From Pleurostoma richardsiae (lineage: Eukaryota; Ascomycota; Sordariomycetes; Calosphaeriales; Pleurostomataceae), in NCBI GenBank assembly GCA_030052745.1, contig JANBVO010000005.1, forward strand, positions 62,001-126,000: a DNA stretch of 64,000 bases, written 5' to 3'. A model generated the notes under the pieces. The model was not told the DNA's origin. It made no database searches and was given only the letters and a program-made list of their open reading frames with translations. Position 1 is the stretch's first letter. Every line of letters starts with the position of its first letter. The translations under genes were made by a program, and so were the position numbers. Below, piece by piece: positions 21,191-31,364 of the stretch.

Positions 21191-23200
21191 ATGGCAACAA
21201 GTGAGCAAGCAATTCATGTGTCTTGACTTCTCCTAGTCGATGAGCTAACAGGCACAGGCCGGCAGGAACGGATGCAGGAGCGTCTGCGCGGGGCAAAGTA
21301 TATCAGTCTTCTAGATGATGAGCAGGGCGCGCGAGCTAATCGAGAAACTCCCGCAGCGTTCACCAAGTGCAGGATGTTGCATTTGACTTCGCCTTCGCCG
21401 TCTCGCCAGCGCAGCCAGCCGCACAAGGAGCTCCCGAGCCAAGCCCCGTGCCGCGAACGACCCCAAACACGTCGGCGAAGCGGAAGCGCCTAGATGAAGA
21501 TGCACCGCCTACTCGACGATCTGTACCGCCTCAGCCGCAGACCCAGCAGAATGACGCTGTTCTGTCCGCGCGGCGGCGCGCATCCAAACCCGACGTCTAC
21601 TCCATGACCGATGCGAGCTCCGCTGACGAACGCATGCATCCCAGGAAGAGCGCAAGGAAAAGCACACCTCCCCGGAGAGAGGCAGATAAAGGCACAGTCC
21701 CGGTGACCACACCGCGAGTCTCGTCGGTGGCAGCTGTGGAGGAGATGGTGGCCGAGAGTCCCGCCGACGCACCGGGAAGTGGACAGCGTCAACGTCTCGA
21801 GCCCAGCAGTGCCATTAGTACTAGTGTGCTGTTGCAGCAAGGGCTTTCGGCAATGGAGGCCATGAATGATGAATATGAGGGCCTGCAAGCGTCTTCGCCC
21901 TTGTTGAGAAAACGGGGTGCAGCTGCTGAGTCTCCACCGGCTACGGTGACCAGAGCGGGTGCGAGGCGGAGCGCTCGTCATTCCGTCAAGAATGCGGAAG
22001 AGGAAGATGAATTGTCACCGGAGAAATCTACAGAGTCACCACAACCCCGCCGGCGAATCAAGCAGTTGGTAGCGGAAGAAGTGCTAGCCGAGACAGAAGG
22101 CGAGGAAGACGAGCTCTCTGGTAACTTCGAGGAAGAGGCTGCAGAGCCACAGGAAGAGGAAGCGGAGGAAGCCGATGAAATCGGGGATGTTGAAGCCGCC
22201 CGTTATCTGGGACGCGGACGCTCCCAACGGCACCATCCCGCGCCATCACCAGAGCTCGATTCTAGTATCTCACAGGAGCAACCAGTTCCCAAACGGCGGC
22301 GGATGACGGCGAAGAAGAGCCCAGCGAAGCAGAGGCAACCCAAAGCACCTCCCACCAAGAGCAAGCGCCCCAGTAATGCCAAGCAGGATGAGAGCAGCGG
22401 GCGAATCGAAATTACTGTGCAGAGATTTCCGAAACGCAAAGCTTCTGATCCTGAAGCCGACGAGCTGCTTGGTGATATTCCCCAGGCGAGTAGAGACAGC
22501 GTCAATGCAGTCGATGTCTTCCGGGAGCTGTCAGAACAATTCATAAGTGGGATTCTGGAGAAGGCGAGGGGCAGACTGCAGAGCGAAGAGGACGCTAGCG
22601 CTCGACGAGAAGCCCGGGTTCATAAGAGGGCCCTGGAGGCTTTCAAGGAGGAACTGGGAACGAGGCTTCTCGAGCAGGTGAGTATCCCGTCAAGACCAAG
22701 TAGACTATTGCCATGACGCTAAACTCCTACGTCAGACTATAGCTCTCGACAATCTGCACACTCTCAAGCAGCGAGTGCGGCGAGCGCAGAAAGACAAGAT
22801 CACGCTACGCAACGAGATACTTCGAATCCGAGCCGAGCGGGAGCAGGTGGCTTTGCGCATGGATGCTATACGGATTAAGCACGAAGAGGATAGCAAGAGA
22901 GCACACGTAAGTATCATACGCGCCTTTTCCCCGCTAAAGCAACTCTATACTGACAACTTTTCTGCAAAGCATCATATAGACTTGTCGTCTGCGATGCATG
23001 ACGTCGACCTAGCGATTGAGCAAGGCCAGGCAGCTCCTGAGCTGTCTGCTGCGGAGCAGAAGTTGGCAGATCTGGCGAACCTAGAGCTTCTGGTAAGCAG
23101 GGTGTCAGAACAGGCGTGCAGCACGCCTGAAGGAGGCGGGACGTTGAATCAGATCAAGAGCTTCAATTCGTTCTTGGAGCGCGTGGCCGCAGCTATTTGA
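21191..23200 (+). CDS. ame1: Inner kinetochore subunit Ame1/CENP-U-like
   Basis: Five exons: 21191-21200, 21252-21297, 21357-22677, 22736-22906 and 22970-23200, giving 592 residues. The first three exons assemble MATSTGRQERMQERLRGA and then VQDVAFDFAF, the conserved N-terminal block I recall from filamentous-fungal Ame1 proteins. A long disordered middle follows, rich in basic patches and acidic runs with AT-hook-like RRR/RP clusters. The C-terminal 170 residues, from VNAVDVFRELSEQFISGILEKA onward, are a coiled coil matching the Ame1/CENP-U domain. In yeast Ame1 pairs with Okp1 in the COMA complex and links CENP-A chromatin to Mis12/MIND. The last intron (63 bases) is in frame, so its removal is inferred. 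The family assignment rests on memory of homologues. Confidence 0.75.
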
Positions 23201-23581
23201 GGGTGTAGATACTTCAGCACGAGTGATGACTCTCAATAGAACGACTACGCAAGATCTTCTTTGGGGCGTTTGGCATTTCGTTTGAAGCATTTCGCTCAAG
23301 CATTTCACTCCAGACCATGGCACAGTTCAGGTATATCGTATTGGAAATGGCATTTTGTGTATGACATCCGTTTCGTCGGGCATCACGTAAATGGGAACTG
23401 AAGACTGATTTGATGAATCGCGAAGAGATTTTTCAATGTCCTGGAACCCTCGCTTCCTCGCCATGCAAGTCTACTCATCCTACATACACATTTACGAGCA
23501 TCAACCCCTTGGCACATCGTGCCGGAGGTATCTTTAACATAGAATACATGGGACACCGGCGTACACGCCGGAGCCACGGCA
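23201..23581. other. Short convergent intergenic region
   Basis: About 380 bp carrying the 3' ends of ame1 and of the twin-CX9C gene. Nothing else is visible. Close convergent ends could produce overlapping antisense 3' UTRs. Confidence 0.5.
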
Positions 23582-24635
23582 TTACTTCCCGAAGAACGAC
23601 GATATCTTGTCCGTTATCGTCTCGCTCCCCTGCGTCTTGCGTGCCTTCCGCTCCTCCTCCTTGCCTTGCCGGAACTCTTCTATCTTCGAGGCGACCTCGA
23701 CCTTGGCTCTCAACTCGCCCCTCATCGCCTCTTCCTCAGTCTCTCTATCCGCCTCTGGCAGCTTCTCCAGTCGTTGCCTCCACTGCTTCTGCGCCTCCGG
23801 GTTCAGCACCGCCAGCTCGTCGTCGGCCTCGGTCGCCACCACGCCCTGGGCGAGTTGCTGCTGCTGATTCTGGCGGCGGAACAGCGGTTCGAACTTGGGA
23901 ATGGGCTTCCCCTCCGCTTTGGCCGCTTCGATCGCGGCCTCCTGCTCCATCATCTTCTGGTATAGGGTGTCGGCGTGCATTTGGATGTCCTCGTCCACCT
24001 GGGGAGGTCTGTCGTGTGTCGAGAGGTACCCCAGCGCCTTCAATAGCCGCTGCAAGTAGAGCGTAGTTAGCAAAAGCCTCCCCTTCACATCGCAAAACGC
24101 AGATGCAACGTACCGACTGCACCATGTAGCACCTCTCGAACTTCTTCACCTCGGCGCGACACATGGTCATGCGCGCCACCATATCGCCGCTGCGCATGCA
24201 GTTGCTCCAGTCCACCTGCTCGAGAGCGCAGTTCTCCAGTGCCGCCCGCCCAATCGAGGCCTTACGCTCCTTGTACCCCTCCAGTACGTCCATCAACCGC
24301 TCGTGGTCGGTCTTAGTCTCCGCCTCCACCGCCGCCAGCGGCCGGTACGACTTCCAGAGGTGCGCGTACCGGCCATCCTGATATAAACTCTCCGAGGGCA
24401 GAGGCGCTGGTCCCTCTGTGGACTTGCCATCCGCCGCGGCTGCTGCCGGGGGGCCCGTGGTGCCGGGCTGCTGCGGCCGTGCCTGGGCCCTCGGCTCTGC
24501 TACCTGCTGCTCATCGCTGGACGGCCGGAACTTGACGGGGGACTCCTTCTCGAGAAACTCGCGAAGCTTGGGGTCGAGCTTCCGCAGGGGGTCCTGTTCG
24601 CTGCTGGAACCAAATAGACCGTCTAACCAGCCCAT
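23582..24635 (-). CDS. Twin-CX9C protein of the Emi1/PANTS-like (DUF3128) family
   Basis: Exons 24635-24114 and 24049-23582 join in phase 0 to give 329 residues. The start is the ATG of MGWLDGLFGSS; an in-frame TTG further up is ignored. Residues 16-36 contain the conserved DPLRKLDPKLREFLEKESPV. A Pro/Ala-rich linker follows, then SLYQDGRYAHLWKSY. Next is a helical hairpin with two CX9C motifs (Cys136/Cys146 and Cys159/Cys169), the CHCH arrangement. The C-terminal 150 residues are a charged coiled coil with KALGYLSTHDRPPQVDE. Yeast Emi1 is needed for early meiotic gene induction. CX9C proteins are often oxidised by Mia40 in the mitochondrial intermembrane space, so such a location is possible but not shown. 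Confidence 0.85.
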
Positions 24636-25284
24636 GGCGGCAGTCAATGGCTTCTCGGGACTTCGCAGTGCATGGCTGTTGCGGCTTCGAACTTTCTGCT
24701 GCGAGGCCCACTTCTGATCTGCGATCCCCAGACCGAACGAGAGCTAGGCAGCTAGGACAGTATCAGCGCCCCACTCGCCGAGAAATGCATTTATCGTGTG
24801 CAACCACGTGACGGCCTTCTTCATGTCTATTCTTCATGCGAGCTTGACAAGGGGATTGATGATGACCAGCCTTCAGCGACTATGTTGACAGGTGGTGTAC
24901 AGCGATAGACTACAGTCTCCGAAGAGGAGGTGAACAATCCGCATATTATTCGGGCGAAAGTGTGGAGACAAAGTAGTGGATAATGGAAGACGCAAAAGAT
25001 AGCCCCAAATGCATCCTTTTTCACACGACGAACTGGGCAGTTCACGGGAAGTATCAGTGAGAGGCCGCACTGGATGTTTCACTAGAAGTCGTTATTTATT
25101 CCCGCCATCCCGGTCTCGTAGGTCATCAGAACCGCGGATAGACCAGATATATTCCATTCGTAACCGCCTCTACGCAACACTTTTGTGCTCAGCAGTTGAC
25201 CGATTGACCGCCGTCCATTTCTGATATAAGACCATCAAGCAAACGACGCCAGAAATGCCATAGGAATACCACATGTCCCACCAC
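24636..25284 (-). promoter_or_regulatory. Upstream region of the twin-CX9C gene / 3' region of rps11
   Basis: About 650 bp between two minus-strand genes. The part next to 24,635 should be the promoter of the twin-CX9C gene. Small frames on both strands show no product I can support. Confidence 0.5.
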
Positions 25285-26063
25285 TTAGAACTTGCTGAAC
25301 TTCTTGACCGCCTTGCCAGTCCGGGGAAGCACACGCAGAACGTTGAACCGCACCTAAGACGCCCAAAGTCAGTCCTCTAGTCCGCAGGTCCGAAGTCGAT
25401 GCTGGTCGTATCGAGCAAGGATATAGACTCACCGTCTTGCTCAGGGGTCTGCACTGGCCAACGGTGACCTGGTCACCCTCGACAACACGGAAAGCCGGGG
25501 AAACGTGGGCGGCGAGGTTCTTGTGGCGCTTCTCATAACGAGAGTACTTGGGGATGAAGTGGAGGTACTCGCGACGGATGATGACGGTTCTGTGCATCTT
25601 GGTCGAGACGACGGTGCCAGTCAGGATACGGCCACGGATCGAGACGAGGCCGGTGAAGGGGCACTTCTTGTCTGCAAAGCGGTATCGCGCATTAGCAACC
25701 ATTTCTCTCCATGCGGAACTCCCAGTAATGTCTTCGCATCGCAGACTCCCTATCGTCGTCCTCCTCCAAACTATTCCCGGTTCGTGCGCAATCGTAGGAA
25801 ATCGCAATCGTCCAGAACATACCAATGTAGCTGCCCTCAATGGCGGCCTTAGGGGTACGGAAACCCAGACCGACATCCTTGTACCATCTCCGCTGTCGAT
25901 TTCCATTAGCTTTTGCGTCCAGGCGTTGCACCTCGAGGGGCGGATGGGAACATACGCCGCCCTTGCCAGGTCTGGCGGACTTGGCCTTAACCTTGGAGTT
26001 AAGGAAGATGTGAGGCTGCTTCTGGAAAGCGCGCTCAGACTGGACAGTCAATTCCGTCGCCAT
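25285..26063 (-). CDS. rps11: 40S ribosomal protein S11 (uS17)
   Basis: Four exons: 26063-25956, 25892-25823, 25671-25433 and 25353-25285, giving 161 residues, the normal size. The sequence begins [20 protein letters not shown] and continues through [54 protein letters not shown] and [20 protein letters not shown]. It ends KAVKKFSKF. uS17 binds 18S rRNA in the small subunit body and is essential. All splice sites fall where the frame and the conserved protein require them. It is divergent to spc7 across a 706-bp promoter region that holds a TTAGGG element and a perfect hairpin sequence. Confidence 0.97.
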
Positions 26064-26769
26064 TTTTGCGGTCGGTGGGTGATCGCGGGTGTGGTTGTCG
26101 ACGGGGAGGGTTGGTTGGGCGTTGAAGGTGGTCGAGGTCGAAGTTTTGCTAGAGCAGTGTCAATTTTCAACAAGCCTGCCAAATTAGGGCTTTGTGGGTT
26201 GAGGTGTGGGGCGGAATTTTTGGCGACTGTGGCTTGACTCAAAGTCAAGCCACAACGGCGTGGACGCTCGGTCGGGGCGGTACTTAGCACTCAAAGCGAG
26301 CTTCGACGGAATGACCTGCTATATGGTAAATTGGATATGGCCTTTGATATACTGTTGAAAGAACTCATATTCACTTATATGTGCACTTCATACTACAAGT
26401 GACGAGGATTACTTACAATCGTGACTGCCTGAGTGTTGCTGCACTAACAAAGCGTCACATGATCAGTACCGCAGAGTGGTAGAGCTTTACTTGAAAGCTT
26501 TGTGGGGCAACGACAAGGCGGCAGTTTCCGTGTCCACAGCAACCGATAGGTGATGTTTGGGTATCGACACAGCGCGCCAATCATCGCGTAGGATCTGATA
26601 AACAATCACCCTAGTCCACTTCGGCATTCACAAGGAAATACCCCACGCTTTTGTTCACGCGCGCATGCTTACGCCTTCTTTGCATGACTTCATGCTTTTG
26701 AGATACCTTATATCATCTCACCACCGCCAACCTACCCTATGTCTGTAGGAACACATGCGGTCAGTCAAC
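26064..26769. promoter_or_regulatory. Divergent promoter region of rps11 and spc7
   Basis: A 706-bp region between divergent genes. It contains TTAGGG at 26,185-26,190, about 120 bp upstream of the rps11 ATG, and a perfect 12-bp inverted repeat at 26,228-26,254. TTAGGG is the binding core of Tbf1-type factors, which control ribosomal protein genes in many ascomycetes outside the Saccharomyces lineage. The region nearer spc7 is AT-rich around 26,320-26,410. Confidence 0.5.
26228..26254. repeat. Perfect 12-bp inverted repeat with 3-base spacer
   Basis: The left arm TGTGGCTTGACT and right arm AGTCAAGCCACA are exact reverse complements separated by CAA. The repeat lies 165 bp upstream of the rps11 ATG, in the divergent promoter. 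It could be a dimeric factor site (TTGACT half sites), a hairpin in a transcript, or chance. Confidence 0.8.
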
Positions 26770-29700
26770 ATGTCTAGCCACGGCGACACCACACTTCCAC
26801 CGACGCGCCGCCCGCGCAAGTCTACATCGGGCCTATCGCCGGTGCGCAAAGCAAAGGACAAGGAGAATGCCACCGTCGATGTCGGAGCAACCCTGGGGGA
26901 GAGTCGGAAGAAGTCGCGTAGCAAGAGCATCGGGCCAGGAGGACTGGATGCCCTTAAGACTGGCTCCGGGAACCGGCGGGTGGTGAGCATTGTTATGAAC
27001 TAGTTAAAGAATCTCACAAATTGCTAACAGGGAGACAGTCACTCGCTGCACCGTCGCGCCCTCCACCACGATCTATCTTGAAGCCGACAATCCCTCTCCT
27101 GCCAGAGATACCTCCCCACAGGCCGAAATCGTCAGCATCGGGATCGAAGGGAACGCCAGATCGCGGCTCCAAATCCCCGAACAAGGATGGCACGGGATCA
27201 TCCGGCACGAAGATCGCCCTCCGCACAGAGGAGGAACAGCAGGCGGCGGCGCGTGAGAGAGAGGAACGAGAGAGAGCGCAAATGGAAAAAGAGATCAACG
27301 ATAAGAGAGAGGCACGGAGAAAGTCCCTTGCAAATCGGCGGGTCTCCTTTGCAGCTGAAGCAACACTCCACACCTTCCATGAGATGGACTACATGCAAGA
27401 CTCGACTACTTCGACAGACTCGACGCGCCGCGCATCATCCATTGCTGCCGCTTCGCCAGCGCCCAGGGTTGAGGACCAACTTCATTCTGATGCCTCGGAG
27501 CCGCCGTCGACCCCGCCAGAACAAGTCGAGGAGACGGTCCCTGAGTCCCCAGCAGACCAGCGACAACTTCACCAAAAGAAACGCAGGCGGAGTTCCGGAA
27601 TCCCTCCTCTAAACTTTAACAACCCGGACGACATTACCATGACCTCGACGGTGTATGACTCTGATTCAGAGCACGGCGATAGCATTGCCGAAGCCCAGGA
27701 CGACGAGGCTTCGGACTCAAACAGCGATTCAGATAATGATGGGACCATGATGACCATGGAGGCCGAGGAGATGACGTCTGCATCTGTAGCATCGGCTAGA
27801 TCAGACGCCACTACCGGCTCGACTTCAGGACTCGAGGAGGCTCTTAGACTTGCCACTCAACGAGCAGGTACACGAGCCATTGATGACGGAGGAGAGGGTG
27901 ATGAAGAGGTCATCCCTGCGATTATGGGCTGGGGCAAGAAAGCCAACAATCCGAGCGCTATCGCATCGAAAGACCAGGAAAATGTCGCACCTCACCTTAA
28001 CGCACCGGGCATGGAACGTATCAGTGACCAGCAAGACGATGACGGCACCGAAATGGACGTAGATATGGATATGGATATGGAAATGACCCGACCTGTCGGA
28101 GGTATTATTCGTCAAGCTGTCTCTCCGGAACGAGACGAAGGAGAAGATATGTCCATGGACGTGACGCACGCATTCGGTGGCATACTGTCACAGGGGCCTG
28201 TGACCTCGCAGGCAGGCCGAACTCGAGCCTCCGATGAGCAGTCCCAGTCCGGAGACGAGCCCATGGAACTGACTATGGCAATCGGCAACATTCAACAAAG
28301 CTCTCGCCGCGATTCCAGCCAAACGGACGCGGAGAGTAACGAGGACATGTCTATGGAGCTCACAACCGTCATAGGCGGCGTCTTCGCATCAAAGCTTGGA
28401 GCTAGTAACGGCACGAGGCGCCAGATTGCGTCCCCTAAACCTACCCTTGATGGTGAAGACGAGGAGCCAATGGACATGACGATGGCAGTTGGCCAGATTC
28501 TGTCGGCACCCCGCGAGGAGGAGGATGAAGACGGTGATATCACGATGGGGATGGACGTGACTACCGCTGTTGGTCGAATCATCAAGGCTGCGTCTCCAGT
28601 AAAATCTCGGTCAGAAGCGAAGAGGATGATGGAGCAAGAGGCCGATCAGCCCGAATCACTTTCTGCTAATCGGCCGGCCACTGCTCGATCTCCGCCGAAG
28701 CAGAAATCTGCCGATAGTCAGACTCATGCCACCAATGCCATCCCGGTTGAGAGCCCCGGTCTATCTGCGTTCCGAGGCAAAGGGCTTCGGCGCAGTAACG
28801 CTGCATCGGCTTCCATCTCTCCAGCAAGAACGATGGGCAGCCCGACTTCCAAATCTGACAGCCCCTCCAAGCTTGGAGCAAGGACTCCTTCCCAGTCCAG
28901 AACCCCTTCAAGAACGCCGTCTCCGAAGAGGCAGGTTTCACCTCGACGCAAGTCTGTTACTCCACGCTCCAAATCACCTGAAAAGACTGCAGGTGTCTTT
29001 CAGCATGATCCTTCCACGGGAGTTTCGACACCACGGGTCGTTCTGACCCCTCAACGCCGTCGGTTGTCCGGTGTTGGAGCCGACAGAGCTGGTCTCGGTT
29101 CACCCCGTATCGCCGAAATCATCGATCGCCGGGGTTCGATCGGAGATAGTTCCGGTGACTTTATCCTTCGGCAGCCGGACAATGTGCGGAAAGCGGTGGC
29201 CTTTGAGGACCCGCGTGTCATGGAAGCCGAGGTTGACAGGGAGCGCCAGGATGCCGAAGATGTGGAGAGCGGCAAGAGGATTCTAGAGAGAGAGGCGGAT
29301 GGGTTTCAAGAGGATCGGGATGCGACGCTGAACCTGAAGGAAATGATCCAGAACCTCTCTCCCAAAAAGAACCCTCTTAAGGGCCGGAAGAGCTTGCACG
29401 TTGGCAGCGCTAAGGGTTTGCTCGGAAAGCGCCCGGCCGAGTTGGACGACGAGGACGACGAACGCGAAGATAGGGATGGCGTGAAACGCCTCAAGGGCCA
29501 CCAAAGCAGTCCTGTGAAGAACGTCAGGCTACAGCAGCCGCCTTCAAAGGCTGAGACAACCGGACGGATGACCCGATCGACTCGACGAACCCTTGACACG
29601 ACCGAGGAGAGTACCATCACACCAACCACCTTATCACCATCCAAGAGTACTGTCACGACGCCGAGAACTCAAGGCCGATTCAAGAACGTGCAGGAAGACC

Positions 29701-31364
29701 AGCCATCAGTCACTCTGGATCTGGAGACAACAGCACCACTTGAGGATGTGGAATTTCAACTAGATGACCAAGAGAAGATCCACCTCCAAGACTTTTTGAA
29801 CATGACGAGCATTCGTTTCATGGAATTGACGACCACTAAGCGTCGCCACACAGTCGCACCAACAGCACCAAATGATGGCCAGGTTGGAGATAAGGATGAT
29901 GTATCGCTGGAGCGGTGTGTCGTTGCTGGGGCATGCACTGTTCCGATGCTTGAGCTATACCAACATGTGAGTTGTGGACGACTTATACGCTTTACGGAGG
30001 ACTAGTACACTGACATTCATCACCCCAGTCATGCCGAGAGCTAAAAAAATACATCTCCGAAGGCAGGAGAATCGTTCGAGAGATCGAAACGGAGACCCTT
30101 GCAGAAAATCCTCCGCTGTTTCGTGAATATATGTCGGCGGACCCGGAATTCAAGGTCATTATGGACAACCAGTTCAAGAACGTCAAGGCTCACGCACGTC
30201 TCTTGAGCAAGGCAATGTGGTATGAGTGGCGAATGAAGCTGCAGGATGGCCTCAAGGAAGGCCTCGTAAAGACGGCTGAGGGTATGACAGGCGACGAGAA
30301 ACTGCTGGATAAGCAGGAGAAGCTCGTGGCATCTGTTGTTCCTGCCCTCGTCAAGCGCTTTGAATCGCTGGAGCACGAGCACAGCAACCTCGAGGAGGTA
30401 GCCCATGAGCTCGCTGATTGCGACCCAGACGAGCTGCAGTCGGCACGATCAGAGCTAGTATCTACCGAGAAGTCCATTGAGGAAAAGACGCGGAAGATTG
30501 CTGAGCTTCGAAAGCAGTTGCAGGAAGCTGAGGTCTCGATAGAGCAGTTCACGAAGCAGAAGCAGAAGTGCTACGAGGACATCAAGGAGTCGGAGAAAAT
30601 CCGCGAGGAATGCAGAGGCTGGAGCTCAACTGAGATCAGCGTTCTTAAAGGTAAGCCGCCCCATCCACCTGCAAGGTTATTCTATGACTGACATCTTTCA
30701 AGCCAAGGTAGAGGAGCTCGAGAAGCAGCATGGCTGGGCGATTACTGGCATTTCAGGAACAACGCTGTCGATGACGTATCAGCGAGAGATTGAGCTCGTC
30801 TTCGACATTGCGTCGTTCCGGCCGGGCCAGCAGAACTCCCGCATCGACCTCTGGTACATCGCCAACAACCGCGAGCGCAGTCCACTGCCGTGCACTCCGG
30901 AAAAAGAATTCTTCCTGCAGTGCATCCGCGACCACATTCGGGCGCTACCCCAGGCCCACACCAAGTTGAGCCGCATGCTTGGCGTCGTCCGTGCGGCGTG
31001 GGACAAGGCAAATGCCGTGACCAATCACGTGCGATTCCTCAACCTCACCTATCCCACGCAGGTCAACAAGACCTCAGACTCGTCAATTGCCATCCGCTCC
31101 TCGCTGCTCATGGCCCCGCTGGCGACTAAGATTGAAGTTGTACTCAGTCTGCAGAGCTTGGAGTCTGCGGATGGCGTCGACGTCGCCGTCGTGCCCCACG
31201 CTGCAGTCATCTACGGAGAACACTTCAATGCCCCGAAGATGACGGAGTTCCTATCGAAGAGACTGGGCAACCGCGTGTTTTCGAAGGAGGAGAAGCAGAC
31301 GGAGTCGTGGGGCGATGTTGTGGCGGAGTTGCATGCGACACTGCTTGCAAGAGGGAAGAAGTAG
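26770..31364 (+). CDS. spc7: Outer-kinetochore scaffold Spc7/KNL1
   Basis: Four exons: 26770-26982, 27039-29966, 30029-30650 and 30703-31364, giving 1,474 residues. An ATG five codons earlier (26755) is an alternative start. PP1-docking motifs SILK (83-86) and RVSF (172-175) are both present. Residues about 418-585 carry six MELT-like repeats (for example MELTMAIGNI, MELTTVIGGV, MDMTMAVGQI). When phosphorylated by Mps1, such repeats recruit Bub3-Bub1 for the spindle checkpoint. FLNMTSIRFMELTTTKRRHT opens the conserved Spc7 domain, followed by coiled coil (about 1,040-1,270) and the RWD region that binds Mis12/MIND. The third exon start is clear from the Spc7 domain. The first acceptor is less certain, since a second AG lies 8 bases upstream but breaks the frame. 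Confidence 0.95.
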
